This document shows positions 13,561 to 25,294 of a stretch of DNA of 64,000 bases, one piece after another. Each line of letters begins with the position of its first letter. The stretch's first letter is position 1. The position numbers and the translations under genes were made by a program. The notes beneath the pieces were generated by a model. That model was given only the letters and a program-made list of their open reading frames with translations. It ran no database searches and had not been told where the DNA came from. The DNA comes from Pseudoscleropodium purum (lineage: Eukaryota > Streptophyta > Bryopsida > Hypnales > Brachytheciaceae), in NCBI GenBank assembly GCA_963969395.1, contig OZ017799.1, positions 7,938,501 through 8,002,500 of the forward strand, read 5' to 3'.

Positions 13561-15850
13561 ATGGTTGTTTTGAACTTGAGGTAATCAGAAATTAAAAAGA
13601 TTGGGATCTTTGCGGCATCATTTTAAGTTATCAGCAGATGTATGTGAATTGATTAACCAATTGGGTATGTACTTACTGGTATATGGGTTGGCTCATTTGA
13701 CAGCTTATTAGTTAGGTTTGACAATCGAGTGAACCCAACCTCATTGGTTGGAGATTTGGCCTTTAGTTGAAATACTAGCCTTTGGATTTAATTTAATTCA
13801 ATCCAATATTTGAGATTTTATAACCTTGGCTGTTGTTTGCTATACTTTGAATCTCTTTTGAAATCCCTTAATACAAACCAAACATGAAAAATAAGACAAG
13901 GTAATAAGTGATAACTGCGTTGTATTAGAGGTTTCAATTTCAAATTCTTAAACAACTATTGAAAGGTTAGTTGACACATGGAATGTTTGAAATTTTTGGT
14001 TCCCACCCAAGATATTTTTAATGACTATAAGTTGATACAAAAAAATTCACAATTCCCAAATCAAGGTTTCAGAGGAGATTTTTTACATATAAATATATAA
14101 AATTCCTCTTCCAAAGTCAATGGTTGAAGAATATGAATTTGCAATACTATGGTTAGTATTTCATCTCAATGATCAAGGTGATTTTCAACAATGGATTGTG
14201 AAATTGAACTCATGACGAATTAAATGAAGGTTATTAAGCACCGTACAAAAAACACAAGAAGATTCATTAGTCAAAACATAAAGAATTAACAATCTTTTAA
14301 AAGAACCCCTGAGTCTTTTGAAATGGCTTTAAAACACCAAGAATTTTTAATGAAAGATAATAGCTTGTATAATCACCAAACTTCACAATAACGTGATTTC
14401 ATATGGTCTACAACAAAAAATGATTTGAAAGTTTTATATTAGTGAATCTCAAACTACCGTAGAAAATTGATCTCGAGCGACTAAAGAATACAAAACAATC
14501 AAGGGATGCATAGGGAGTCAATGAGAGCCTTTTTTTATACGTTTTCGAGGCTCCCACTTACCTTCTTTTATGTTAAAAACAACTTAAGTAAACTAAAATC
14601 TACTAAAAATCATAATTACTAGGCCTAATCGCCTAATTCTATCCTACTATTAAATATCCTATAACATTTGGAGAAAAACTCCAAATGAGAAATGAACTGC
14701 ATCATTGGTTTCAAAAGATTTTTTTTAATTAAAGTTTTTCCAACCTCCAACTTCCAAATCAAAATTCTCACAAAAGACAACGATTCCTAATTTGGTGAAA
14801 AAGGTGAAAAAACTAACTTTTGGAGTTTGTAGATTTTGTTAATTTTGACTAGATAGAGTTGTCTAAAAGGTCTGAGAATGTAAAAAAAGAGTCCAAGATG
14901 ACTTAATTTGGACTTGGTATGATTGTAGTTTACTGGTCAACTATAGAATGTTTTTGGAATTTTGTTAAAATCTATTAATGTTGCCAGTTCAAGTAGTTAC
15001 CTATGTCGGAATGTTGTGAAACTTCATTAGGTTCTTATTTAAACTAAAATACACTATCCTAATTTTTAGTAAAATTTTACCATCACTAGATGTATTTCTA
15101 TGAATTATTCCAATTTCAATGTGTTTGGGTGACTTTTCATAGAGTTATGTTTTGCAATTCAAAAAATTACAAAACTTTTTGAGTAACTTCTAGAAAATCT
15201 TCAAATCTTTTGTACAAATTTTGGAGTTCAACTTGCACTTTGTTTAAGAGAAAGAATTTATCCCTTCTTAGTTTTAATTCCTCCAAGGAGAAATCATTTC
15301 TGTATTAAAAAATCTTGACAATTTGGCTTCACCGTAATGCTCTTGGCATGTTTTTAAGCAAGAAACACCTCTTTTCTTGTAACAATTGTCTATTAATAGT
15401 CTTTGTGGATTTTGACCTATAAAATTGTACATAATGGTCTTTTCTACATTTCACCTTTCCTTCGTGATTTCCACCTAGCTCCTCATTGTGGATTTTTTAA
15501 CTTACAAGGAGAATTAGAACGACTCTAACTCTACTAATTTTAACCATTTTTTGTTGTATGCCTTTTATGATCAAAACTTCAAATAATATCTTACTAAGTG
15601 TTTTATTTTTGTATATTGATCAGAATTAGGACTGTTTCTAATCCATAATTTAACATTTAAGCACTTATTTATTGCTTAATATTCACAAAAAGCATGTTTA
15701 GAACATTTTCACTACTTCTAGGTGTTAACCCTATTACATGTGATTTTATCCCAATTTTTTGTAAAGTCACTAAAATGGCCAACTTGACTATAATTTACTT
15801 ATAAAAATAAGAAAAAATTGCAAAAAATAGACCTTAAATTTCTAGTAACA
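13561..15850. other. AT-rich intergenic DNA, nothing recognised
   Basis: No gene or element structure was recognised. The right edge is set only by the change in sequence style where the LTR of gypsy element 1 seems to begin. Confidence 0.5.
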
Positions 15851-16234
15851 TCTTTAGGGCTCATAGATTGTAGATAACCGACTTGGATTGTAAAGCTGCC
15901 AATTTTTGTTTTTATTTTTGAAGTAAAGTGAGGGTCTTTTTGATGTGAATGGTGAGTTTGGGAACCAATTTGGGTGTTTTTGCGTGTTGTTGTGTCCAAG
16001 TTGTCTAGGTTTGGAGTATGTCTTGTCAATGGCTGGTTGTATGTGTGAATCCAAATTGGAGGTGGTTGAGTCAATTGAATGTGATTTGTTTTACCAAATT
16101 GGAAGTCAGGTCAGTGAATGTTTTAAAAGTAGTTCAAAATTCCAATTAGGAGAATGGTTGATTGGTGAATTGTTAGGTGTGTCAGCCGAGTTGGATGAAA
16201 GCAAGTGAGTGATGTTGTCCTTGGGATGTGATCT

Positions 16235-19200
16235 TGTCGCAGCACAAGGCAGGTCAATTCCCCATTATACTCACAAAAATCGCTCTAGAGTATAACTAAG
16301 TGACTCTAAAGATCGAACCCACGAGATCCTGTGAAGTATCTAGCTCTATTAAGCAGTTAAGCTCAGTCGGTATCCCAATCTTACTTTCCGGTCCTAGATC
16401 TAGAACCAGAAATACCACCACACCGGATAACTATAGACCGGATTTCCCCTTCTTCCGGTCCTACTAACTATCCGGTCCATACAAATATCCAAATCCCAGG
16501 ATCTCACAACTTCCGATCCTGGAAATCCGTCCTGACCAATCCGGTCGGGATGGTCATCCTGTATCCGTAATCCTATCCAGTTTAGTTTTGCCTCTGTTTC
16601 ACCATCAGAGGGGTCGCCGCTTACATTTGAGAGTGGTAGGCCCACCACTCCTTCGGTGACTTATAGTGGCTGAAGACCCACTGTCCTACTTCCTAAACTC
16701 CTAAGCTAATCCGGATCCGGTTTGGTCCTTCACAACAACCCAGATAGCAATCCGGGTTGTAGGTCACACAAAGACCCCACACTCGACCCTCTCGTACTAC
16801 AACGACCTTGATGCTACTTCCAATCCGTGCGAAGACAGGTGGTTACAAGTGCACCCGTCCGTTCCAACATCAACTAAAGTTCTTCCGTTACCCATACGGG
16901 TGGTGAGACCTCACAGGAGATCGGACACTCAACCGGATTTCCCACCCGGGAGTTCTAGCGCAGCTAAGGAATCCCTCCCTACCCGCCTAGCCTAACAACG
17001 ACTTTCTCACCCGGAATCTCAAACTCTAGACGTGCTGAGGAACTAAGTTCACTCCCAACTCTTCAATACCTACTCACATGCACCTAGGATCGGAAATAAA
17101 ACACCAAGGGGAGAAATCACTCGCAAACCGGCTCGTACTATCCTAACTCCACATCATACAATCTTGTCGCGTTGGAGAGAGACACACAATGAGGAGAAGA
17201 GAAAGGTACAAGAAGTTTGCAAAATGAAAAACTCCCAGTTCCCATCTCAGGAACCGATTTATATACAAAGGGTAAAAACCCTAAAAGCACAAAAAGGAGC
17301 GGAAAACCCGTGGGGGTCCGCCGCCATCCTAATCTAACTTCCGGTCTAACCTAATACTGTTGAGCCGGATCCGGATCCGGATCCGCTCCTACTCCTAACT
17401 GAAATCAAAATCCTATCTACTCTACAACTCTAGAGCCTATTGTCGGGCTTCCGACCTCCGGAACCAGCTCCTCGAAGACTTCACTCAAGTTCCGGATCCG
17501 TTCCCCCTCCGCAGGGTTAGATTCGGGTGAAGACTCCAGGTCGATTGTGATATCCGGTCTCCTGCCCGGAGTCTCAGCCCGTGTAGATTTCTTGGACTCG
17601 GGAGTCCAATCCTTCCTATCCTTCGCAATAGTCGCGTCCGGAAAGATATCCGGTAGCGAGATATCCGAAAGATGAATCCCCTTAGAGCACGTCGCTCCAG
17701 TCAGCTTCCGGCTGCTTTCCTCGATCCGGTCCGCAGCCTTCCGCCCCTCCACCATTAGCGTCTCCACCTGCTCAGCGAAGTCGGCGAGAATCCAGACCAT
17801 CCGGGAACCGGATAGTTTCTTCTCTTCGTGGATCTTCTCGTCGAAGAGCTTCGCTTTGGCGGCGGCCGTTCCGGTTTCTCCCAGGGTCGCCTTGATTCGC
17901 TCGGCTATCTTCCGAGTTTCCTCCGCCATCTCCTGGGTGGCCGTCACGTCTTCCCGATAGGCAAAAAGAGTTGCCTTCAGGTTATCCACCTCCTCCTGCA
18001 ACCGGCGGATCTCTGCTTCCTGTTTCCGGGTCTCTTCCGGATTGGTGATGCACTCCGCCACTTGTTCTGCCAACTTGCTGTCCGATGGCGCACCTACCAA
18101 CTTTCCGATCGCCGCAAGCGTCCTGTGCTTGACCTCCCAATCCGCCCTGATGTTGCAGAGGACGTTCATAAGACCGTTGAACGGATCTTGCATTTCCGGG
18201 TCTCCCCCGGAAACGGTCTTCTCGGCTTCCAGTTTCTCTTCCGGGGCCGGTCTGTCTTGACCGGGAGGCGTCCCGCGCTTGTGTGGAGGCGTCAACTTCT
18301 GTCGCTTGATGGGCGGCATCGGCTCCTCCTCTTCCTCGCTCGACTCCCGTTCTGACCCGGAATCGGATTCGGCCTCGTCATCCGTTTCCGACTCCCCATA
18401 CTTCAGGAGGACTTCCTGAGTCTTCCACACCTTCTCCTCCGTGTCGGTGAGGACTTGGTGTTCTCGATAGAGGTGGAAGAGGTAAGGGCACACTGGAGTG
18501 GCCCTTTTCTTCCCAACCCTACTAACGAGCTGGGCCACGAGATCGGAAATGATCCATGCCCAGTCCACTTTCCGGGTACCACTGAGGGCACCGAAAATGG
18601 TGTTGCCGAGGGTGATCGTCACCCTGGTCGGCTTTTCCGGGTGAAGAACCAGAACCAGGAATTGTAGGAGCCGACGGTGTCGGTCATCCACGCAATCCTC
18701 GACCGCGTATCCGTCCTTCGGGTTGACAGCCCCCTGGAACTTCCCTCGGACAAACTCATCCTTCCGGTTCGCCATCCCTAAACCTCCTGCCCGGAAACCG
18801 TAAACCCCTCTCTACATTCCCTCGTTCCAGCTGACGGGAGTTCCTCTCACGGTGTTGTCAAACTGGTTGGACAGCTTTCCGAGGAGCTCCTTGACCATTC
18901 TCTCCTTCCTAAAACCCCAGGGTTTCTCGGCAAACCCGAGGCAACCCATGGATTTGAGATCATCCATGAGTTGAGACTTTTCCGGCTCTGTGGAGGGAAT
19001 AACCGGAATGACTTTTCGGAGCTTCACCTCGCCTCCAGAGGGACTCGCTGGTCTCGACCTACGTAGCGGCGGCATTCCCACTCCAATCTATCTCACTCTC
19101 TCCTAGCCGCATGTCCCGTTCCTCACGTTCTCTCTCCGATCTCAACCGGAATCAAAACAAACAGAACACAAACGCACAAACGCCAAAAACTCAACCGCGC

Positions 19201-19532
19201 ACGCTCAAGGTCGAGTTTCTAAAAGGGGGGTGCAATAGTGAAAGCTCCTCCTTTTATAGTCCCTGGACCCTTTCCGGTTTGGTCATCATGAATCCGGTTT
19301 ACCATCATATTCCGGTTCGCCATCATAATCCGGTCCTAGACCTAATCCGTGTTGCATTCATTTTCCGTCGTTAGTTACTCCTGACCGGATTAGATCCAAG
19401 AGGCCCACTACTTCACGTTCCATGCTAATTTTGAGTTTTCCTTCTCCACCTAATCGGATCCAGTTCCCTAATGACTAGTTTCCGTTCCTATTTTGGTGTA
19501 TACTAAGAAAATCAAAATTTTAAGCTGCGACA
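16235..19532 (-). mobile_element. 3.3-kb TG...CA element, copy 1
   Basis: The ends are TGTCGCAGC and GCTGCGACA, flanked by GATCT (16,230-16,234) and GATCC (19,533-19,537), a 5-bp target duplication with one change. Length is 3,298 bp. The copy is reversed relative to copy 2 at 24,832. It carries one long ORF on the minus strand and is dense in CCGG. TG...CA ends with a 5-bp duplication fit an LTR; since no retroviral genes lie inside, the unit behaves like a solo LTR that contains a gene. A DNA transposon with 9-bp inverted ends is the alternative. Confidence 0.85.
17417..19075 (-). pseudogene. Accessory ORF of 3.3-kb element, copy 1 (one nonsense codon)
   Basis: This is the same protein as the intact ORF at 25,295-26,953. 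The frame runs from ATG at 19,073-19,075 to 17,417 and is broken once, by TAG at 18,812-18,814, where copy 2 has TGG (Trp). The remaining 452-codon stretch is open and contains the conserved block with VDWAWIISDLV and PYLFHLY, an acidic/serine-rich linker and a coiled-coil region. The change is a single transition, so the copy is recently dead or could restart at the internal ATG at 18,773-18,775 just after the stop. Function is unknown; see copy 2. Confidence 0.8.
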
Positions 19533-21223
19533 GATCCAAATCGGTGACTGTTTTCAGTTGGCCTTCTCTACCGAATTGGTAACTGTCTGCAGGCTGTTCG
19601 GGAGTTTCTCTTAAGTCCGATTTGGAGTTCATTTTCTTTTACCCATTGTCGAGTGAAGTCCAGTGCGAGTCCCAGTCAGTGCAGGCTGTGTATTTTCGTT
19701 TTCTTTGCATTGTCTGATCGTCTTCTTGTGTTCGTGTATGTGATTCCAAGTCGGGAATTGTGTGTGTGTGGTCCACGGTCGGATCAATGTGTCAAGTTTG
19801 TGTCCTAGTCGGGATGTTTATCGGCCAGTGAATGGCGATGTGGTGTGCAGAATTGTGAAGATTTGATGAAGAATTCTAAGTTGAGAATTGATTTAGAGGA
19901 ATGTGTGTTAAAAGTTAAATCTGTGAAAGTCTATTTTTAATGTGAATGAGAAGCAATGAATGTGTGTAGAAATTCCAAGTTGAAACAAATTGTTGAATTT
20001 TTAGATTGTGAACTTGGAGTATTAGTGGTGCAGATTGAAGATATCAATTGGGTGTTTAGTTTCAGGCTAGTTTGAGCCAATGATTAAAAGTAGAATGATT
20101 AGATTATAATATTTTTAATGAGAGACTAGTTGGAGAAGCTTAACTGATAAACTTGTGTTGGTGATTTGATCACCAATTCGGAAATAAGAAAAATATTTTG
20201 CAATTAAATTGGTATTTGTCTGTGTGTATTTATACTAATGAGAGATGGAGTTAATGATTTTAGATGCTGTGGATGTGGGAGTCTTCAAAATATTTGAAGT
20301 GCCTATTTGAAAAATTATGATGGTGTGATGGTGTGCTTAGTGTATTCCTAATTGGATGTTTTATTTGTGGAAGCATATCAAATTAATTAATTATTTGTTG
20401 AAAATCCAAGTCAGAATATTAGTGTCGTTGTAGTAATGTATGTCTAAATCCCAAGTCGGACCAATGAGCAAAGTTGAGTGTTGAGTGCCTTATTTGAGTG
20501 GTGAAAGAAATTAAAGTTATATTATAATTATTTTGAACTAGCTATGAGAATGTTATTTCAAATTGGAATTGCATGGTGGTTGTCAATTTTTACAATCCTA
20601 ATTGGAGTTGATGAGCTTGAGTGTTGCCATGTCTAGTTTCCACTTTGGTTTTGCATATGTGTGAAGTTCTAAGATTTTAAAACTTACTTGTTGACAATGG
20701 AAGATATACTATCTGTCAATCCAGTAGTTTTCTTCAACCGAGTTGTAATTCGGAAGTTGTAAAGCCCAAGTTGGTAGAAAAGGCTGTTTACAAGTTGGAA
20801 GACAAAATTAATTTGGTGGAAAAGTGATCTTTTCCAAGTTGTACCTATGGAGCTTGGCCTGAGTTGGAGAAAGATTGTGATTTGATTTGGTTGGCTAAAT
20901 ATCCAAGTTGCATGATGAAAAGTTGAAAGAATAAAAAAGATTAAAGATTAAAGTTTAAAAAGATAATTTTATTTTTTGGGAGATTTCTTAACCTTTGTGG
21001 CCTTTAAAAGGGGAGTGACAAATTTAGCAATTAGTATTTTTGTGTGAGAAAAACAACTTGTGATGTGGATTAAGGAACATTTTTCTTATTTAATTCTATA
21101 ATTGCAATGACTTATTAGAAACCAAATTAGAAGTAAACCTATTATATTAAGCCTCCCTTGGAACGAATTCTATCTATTGCTTGGGTATTTAAATTCCTAT
21201 TTGGAACCCAAGTTAATCTACAT

Positions 21224-21243
21224 TTTGACGCTACTGCCGGGGA
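21224..21243 (+). promoter_or_regulatory. Primer-binding site of gypsy element 1
   Basis: The sequence TTGACGCTACTGCCGGGGA-like resembles the TGGCGCCGTTGCCGGGGA site, complementary to the 3' end of tRNA-Asp, used by many Athila/Tat/Ogre elements. The differences are C/G to T/A transitions. It starts two bases after the LTR-terminal CA. Confidence 0.7.
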
Positions 21244-21312
21244 GGTGGCCTAATAGGTTGATTTTCTTTTCTTTTTGATTTTGTCCCTAAGGTATAGGCA
21301 TGTTGCACTGTA

Positions 21313-24300
21313 ATGAGCAACACGTCTGTACCGGCGGAATCTAGTAAACACGCTAGAGACGAAAGAGCGAAGAAAAGAGAAGCGTATAAGAAACGCAAAT
21401 TTACTTCTAAATCGGATTCAAAGCTTGCCTCACCAAGTTGGAGAGATTCGTTTCAATTGAAACGCTATTTATGATATAGGCATGGCCGTCATGTAGTTGT
21501 AGGAAGTGATGTTAATAATGAAAATTTACTAGAAGAGGAATTAAGTGAGGTTGAATTTGAGAAGAAAAAGAAATTAATTTTAGAAGAAGGATTTAAAGAG
21601 CAGCATACTTTGTGTGAGCCAATTTGTGTTTCAAATACACCCTCACTGGAAGACTCTGAAGAAGAGCAAAGTGAGGACAAGTTTTTGGAACAAACCAAAT
21701 TGGAAGAAGTAGGAGAAAATAATTTTCAAATTAATGATCTACCATTAATTGAATCCCCATTAGGGTCTTTCCGAGGTAGATCCACTCCACCTGGTCCTAG
21801 TCAGGATAAACCAAATTGGTATGAAAATCCGACTTGGAGTTATGACAGGAAGAAAATCAAAATCCCATTTGTTTTTCGGCAGGAAGAGGATTTAGATACA
21901 ATTGCACGCAATTTGGATGAGACCGAATTTTTTGATTTTGGTGAGTCTTCTAAAGTTAGTAATTCTTCCCATTCTAGTGAAGAAAGTTTAATACTTGAGG
22001 TTATTAGCAATATGGTAGCTCCTCAACAAATACCTGTAGTAATGCGGCCAGGTAATGAAGAAGACTGACCGTATTCATTAATCCCATTTCCTATGTTTCA
22101 TAGCTGAATGGGTGATGATCCCGTTAGTCATATTTACCAATTCCTTACCTGTTGTAATTCTAATAATGCTAGAACAGAAGCTCATTTTTTGAGCATTTTT
22201 CCTAGTACATTGCATAGCCAAGCGAATAATTGGTTACAGAGACAACCAGTGGGGCATTTTACGACTTGGGTTCAATTGTGAGCAAGGTTGACAAGACGGT
22301 CGGATGTCTGGGACGTCCGGACGCGGACGCTGTGTCCGCAGCGTCCGCTGACATTCGCGGTCCCGACGGATGAAGCGTCCGCCGGGACCGCCCCGTTCGC
22401 CCCGTCCGTCCGCCTCCCGCGGCGAGAGGGACGCTGCATCCGCTGGTGTCCGTGAGGACGGACGTCTGGGTTACGGACGCTATTTTGGGGCGGACATACT
22501 GATTTGTCAACCCTGATTGTGAGATGCATTTTTAGCTTATTTTCGCCCAGCAGTTTACCAAGAAAAATTATTCGAAAAATTAGCTGAGTTACATATGGCT
22601 AGTGGGGAGCGTATCGATAGTTATTATGGTAGACTAGAAGAAATAATGCTTAGATTACCTAATCATAATTATCCCGATGCTCATTTTATGCGTCAGTTTA
22701 TTAATGGGCTATATCCACCTAAATTAAAAACTTTTGTAAAGGAAGTTAGTCTAAGAGATTTACCAACCGCATATGAGAGAGCAAAGTTGTAGGAAGAGGT
22801 CCATTTAGGTGAAACCTATTTAAGCCCTAATTTAGGACAACAAAGTTATATTGACCAAGTGAGAGTGAAAAGAGAGGATTTATCAACTAGTAATTTTCCT
22901 ATTTATTTACCACCAAATTATGTCAATATCCTACCTATGGCCCCAGCACAAGTGGCCCCGGTTCTTTCTGTAGATCCTAATAAAGTCAACCAAATTGGAA
23001 TCATTTTTCAACAGGTGCAACCAGTAATAAAGGATTCCAATGTGGCATTAGAAGCCCAAGTAGTAGAGTTAGCAAAACAATTGGGTAGTTTGCAAGTGAA
23101 TATGGCTAAATCATCAGAAAAGAAGGGTCAACCAAACAATGACCGCGCTCATATTTGGTGCACAAATTGTAGAGGTCACGGGCATTTGTTGCTGGATTGT
23201 CCATCACCACCTAATGAGATAATAAAATGCCAATTTTGTGGCGGCAAACATGAAACAGTTTCATGTAGGAATTTACAAGCTAGTTTGCTAAATCATGCAA
23301 ATATTCAGAATAAAAATAGCCAAGTCTACCAAGTAGATTCAACCCCAAATAATAATCCAATTTGGAGTGGTAATTCCACTTGGAACAATAATAATAATCG
23401 GCCACAAAGACGCAATTTTTACCCCAATTATAATCAAGGGCAAAATTTTAATGCAAACGCAAATTATGTGAATCCCAATTTTATCCCGGATAATTTTAAT
23501 AATGGAGGCTATAGTAATAATCCTAATAGGAATGTTGCTCAAATGCCGTCCAATAATAACCAAGGTTGGTCTCAAATGCCATTTGGAAATGTTAACCAAG
23601 GTCCACCCACTTATGGTGGACAAACACCTAGTTGGAGCCAAAACCGGACGGTGATATGTTTTCATTGTTGCCAACCTGGTCATATTAAGGCTAATTGCCC
23701 TAATGCTAAAGCAAGTGAGCAATATGCTCCCTTGTGTGGAAATTGTAAGCAAGTTGGCCATACGGCTACTGAATGCAATGGCCCATGCAAAAATGAGACT
23801 CAAGAGGGGTACAATAATAAACGTAGAGATAGTAGTCCAAAAATAATATTTGTGGAAGAAAATAATTCTTCTCAATCGAACCAAGATCGTACGTCTTACC
23901 TTGTCCAAATTGAATATAAAGATCAACCTAATGTGGGGTCAAAAGATAAATTAGTACAAAAAATTTCTACTAGGGTTCAAATTATTAAAGAAAATCCTCA
24001 AGGGAATTTAGAAATTTTAAGGGAAAAGGAAATTATGAGGAAGGAAGCTCAACAAATTTTAGAGCAACAAAATCAATTGGGGTTAGAAAATAATTCCAAG
24101 TTGAATCAAGTTCCAACTAGAATAGGAGAAGAACCGAATAGTGATGATTTATTGTTATCTCATCTGAAGTTAGATCCCAATGGGAGTAATTTAGTACCTA
24201 TGCCAAATGGGAAATCAGTTCAATTTAGTCCTATGGTTACAGTTACCAAACCAAATGGGCAAATGCAGCCAAGTAGGAAAGTAATCCCTAATAGTAAATC

Positions 24301-24831
24301 ATTACCAAATGGGAATGATCCAACCAGTCAGAGTGACCAGGAGTCACTGGTCATTCCACCAATTTGGATGGAGCTGGATGGCCCAATTGAATCTTTTAAA
24401 AATAAATTGGATAAAGTAGGACAAATTAAAAATGGAAACCAAATGGAAACTAAGGTGAAGGCACCCAATAGGAAAAGAAAAGTTAATAATGACCAAGTAG
24501 GAATTATGGATGGGGCTGAAACTTATGACTTGATGGACAATTTGGGCCATGTCAAGGCAGATATTTCAATTAGGCAATTGTTGAGCATTGCTCCAAGTTG
24601 TAGAGCTGTATTGAAATCCAAATTGGTGAGGAAGAGTTATAGACCGGTTCATGAGGTGGCATTAAGCCCTGATCCTGGCGCTCTGGTGATAGATGTAGAA
24701 ATTGATGGATTAATTGTTTCTGGTGTCCAAGTAGATGGGGGTTCTAGTGTTAATTTAATGAATTATGAAACTATGTTGGGACTACATTTGATTGGACTAC
24801 AGGAAACTAAATTGGTTTTACGTATGGCAGA
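21313..24831 (+). pseudogene. gag and protease of gypsy element 1
   Basis: The frame starts at ATG 21,313 and continues through the hAT-type insertion at 22,283-22,515 to the 3.3-kb insertion at 24,832. In-frame stops include TGA near 21,473, TGA at 22,066, one near 22,115, TGA at the 22,280/22,522 target site and TAG at 22,790. The capsid-like gag part lies at about 22,120-22,800. The last 660 codons (22,859 onward) carry four zinc knuckles: WCTNCRGHGH..C, KCQFCGGKH..C, ICFHCCQPGH..C and LCGNCKQVGH..C. A long Asn/Gln-rich linker sits between the second and third. The protease begins near 24,650 with the active-site-like VDGGSSVN. Gag packages element RNA; the protease would cut the polyprotein. 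Stops show the copy is dead. Confidence 0.85.
22283..22515. mobile_element. hAT-type miniature element in gag
   Basis: The 233-bp element starts CAAGGTTGACAAG and ends TTTGTCAACCCTG. It is flanked by a perfect 8-bp duplication, ATTGTGAG, at 22,275-22,282 and 22,516-22,523. The 8-bp duplication and CARGG-starting inverted ends fit the hAT superfamily. The interior is GC-rich and packed with CGGACG/CGTCCG words. It encodes no transposase. Confidence 0.9.
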
Positions 24832-25104
24832 TGTCGCAGCTTAGAATTTTGATTTTCTTAGTATACACCAAAATAGGAACGGAAACTAGTCATTAGCTAA
24901 CCGGATCCGATTAGGTGGGGAAGGAAAACTCAGAATTAGTACGGAACGTGAAGTAGTGGGCTTCTTGGATCTAATCCGGTCAGGAGTAACTAACGACGGA
25001 AACGGAATGTAACACGGATTAGGTCTAGGACCGGATGATGATGATAAACCGGATTATGATGGTAAACCGGATTCATGATGACAAACCGGAAAGGGTCCAG
25101 GGAC

Positions 25105-25112
25105 TATAAAAG
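25105..25112 (+). promoter_or_regulatory. TATA box upstream of the accessory ORF
   Basis: TATAAAAG lies about 190 bp before the ORF start and is preserved in copy 1 (near 19,250-19,258, reverse strand) and as TTTATATAG in the deleted copy 3. It is placed to drive the ORF. Confidence 0.65.
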
Positions 25113-25294
25113 GAGGAGCTTTCACTGTTGCACCCCCTTTTAGAAACTCGACCTTGAGCATGCGCGGTTGAGTTTTTGTCGTTTGTGCGTCTGAGCGTTT
25201 GTGTTTTGTCTGTTCTGCTTCCGGTTGAGATCGGAGAGAGGAAGTGAGGAACGGGACGTGCGGCGAGGAGAGAGTGAGGTAGATGTGAGTGGGA

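Larger units (their letters stand above)
15850..21222 (+). repeat. 5' LTR of gypsy element 1 (split by a 3.3-kb insertion)
   Basis: The LTR ends with CA at 21,221-21,222, one base before the primer-binding site. Excluding the inserted element at 16,235-19,532, about 2 kb remains. It is rich in words such as CCAAGTTGG, CCAAGTCGG and CCAATTCGG. A TATA-like TTTAAAAGG lies near 21,003. The start could not be fixed because no matching 3' LTR was found. Confidence 0.5.

Noticed and set aside
16235..19532. CACTA, Transib or other DNA transposon identity for the 3.3-kb element
   Set aside because: CACTA gives 3-bp duplications and CACTA ends. Transib has 5-bp duplications but CACNATG ends. TG...CA with 5 bp fits an LTR better.
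23339..23926. 195-codon minus-strand hydrophobic ORF
   Set aside because: Antisense of the Asn-rich gag linker, which gives Ile-rich text.
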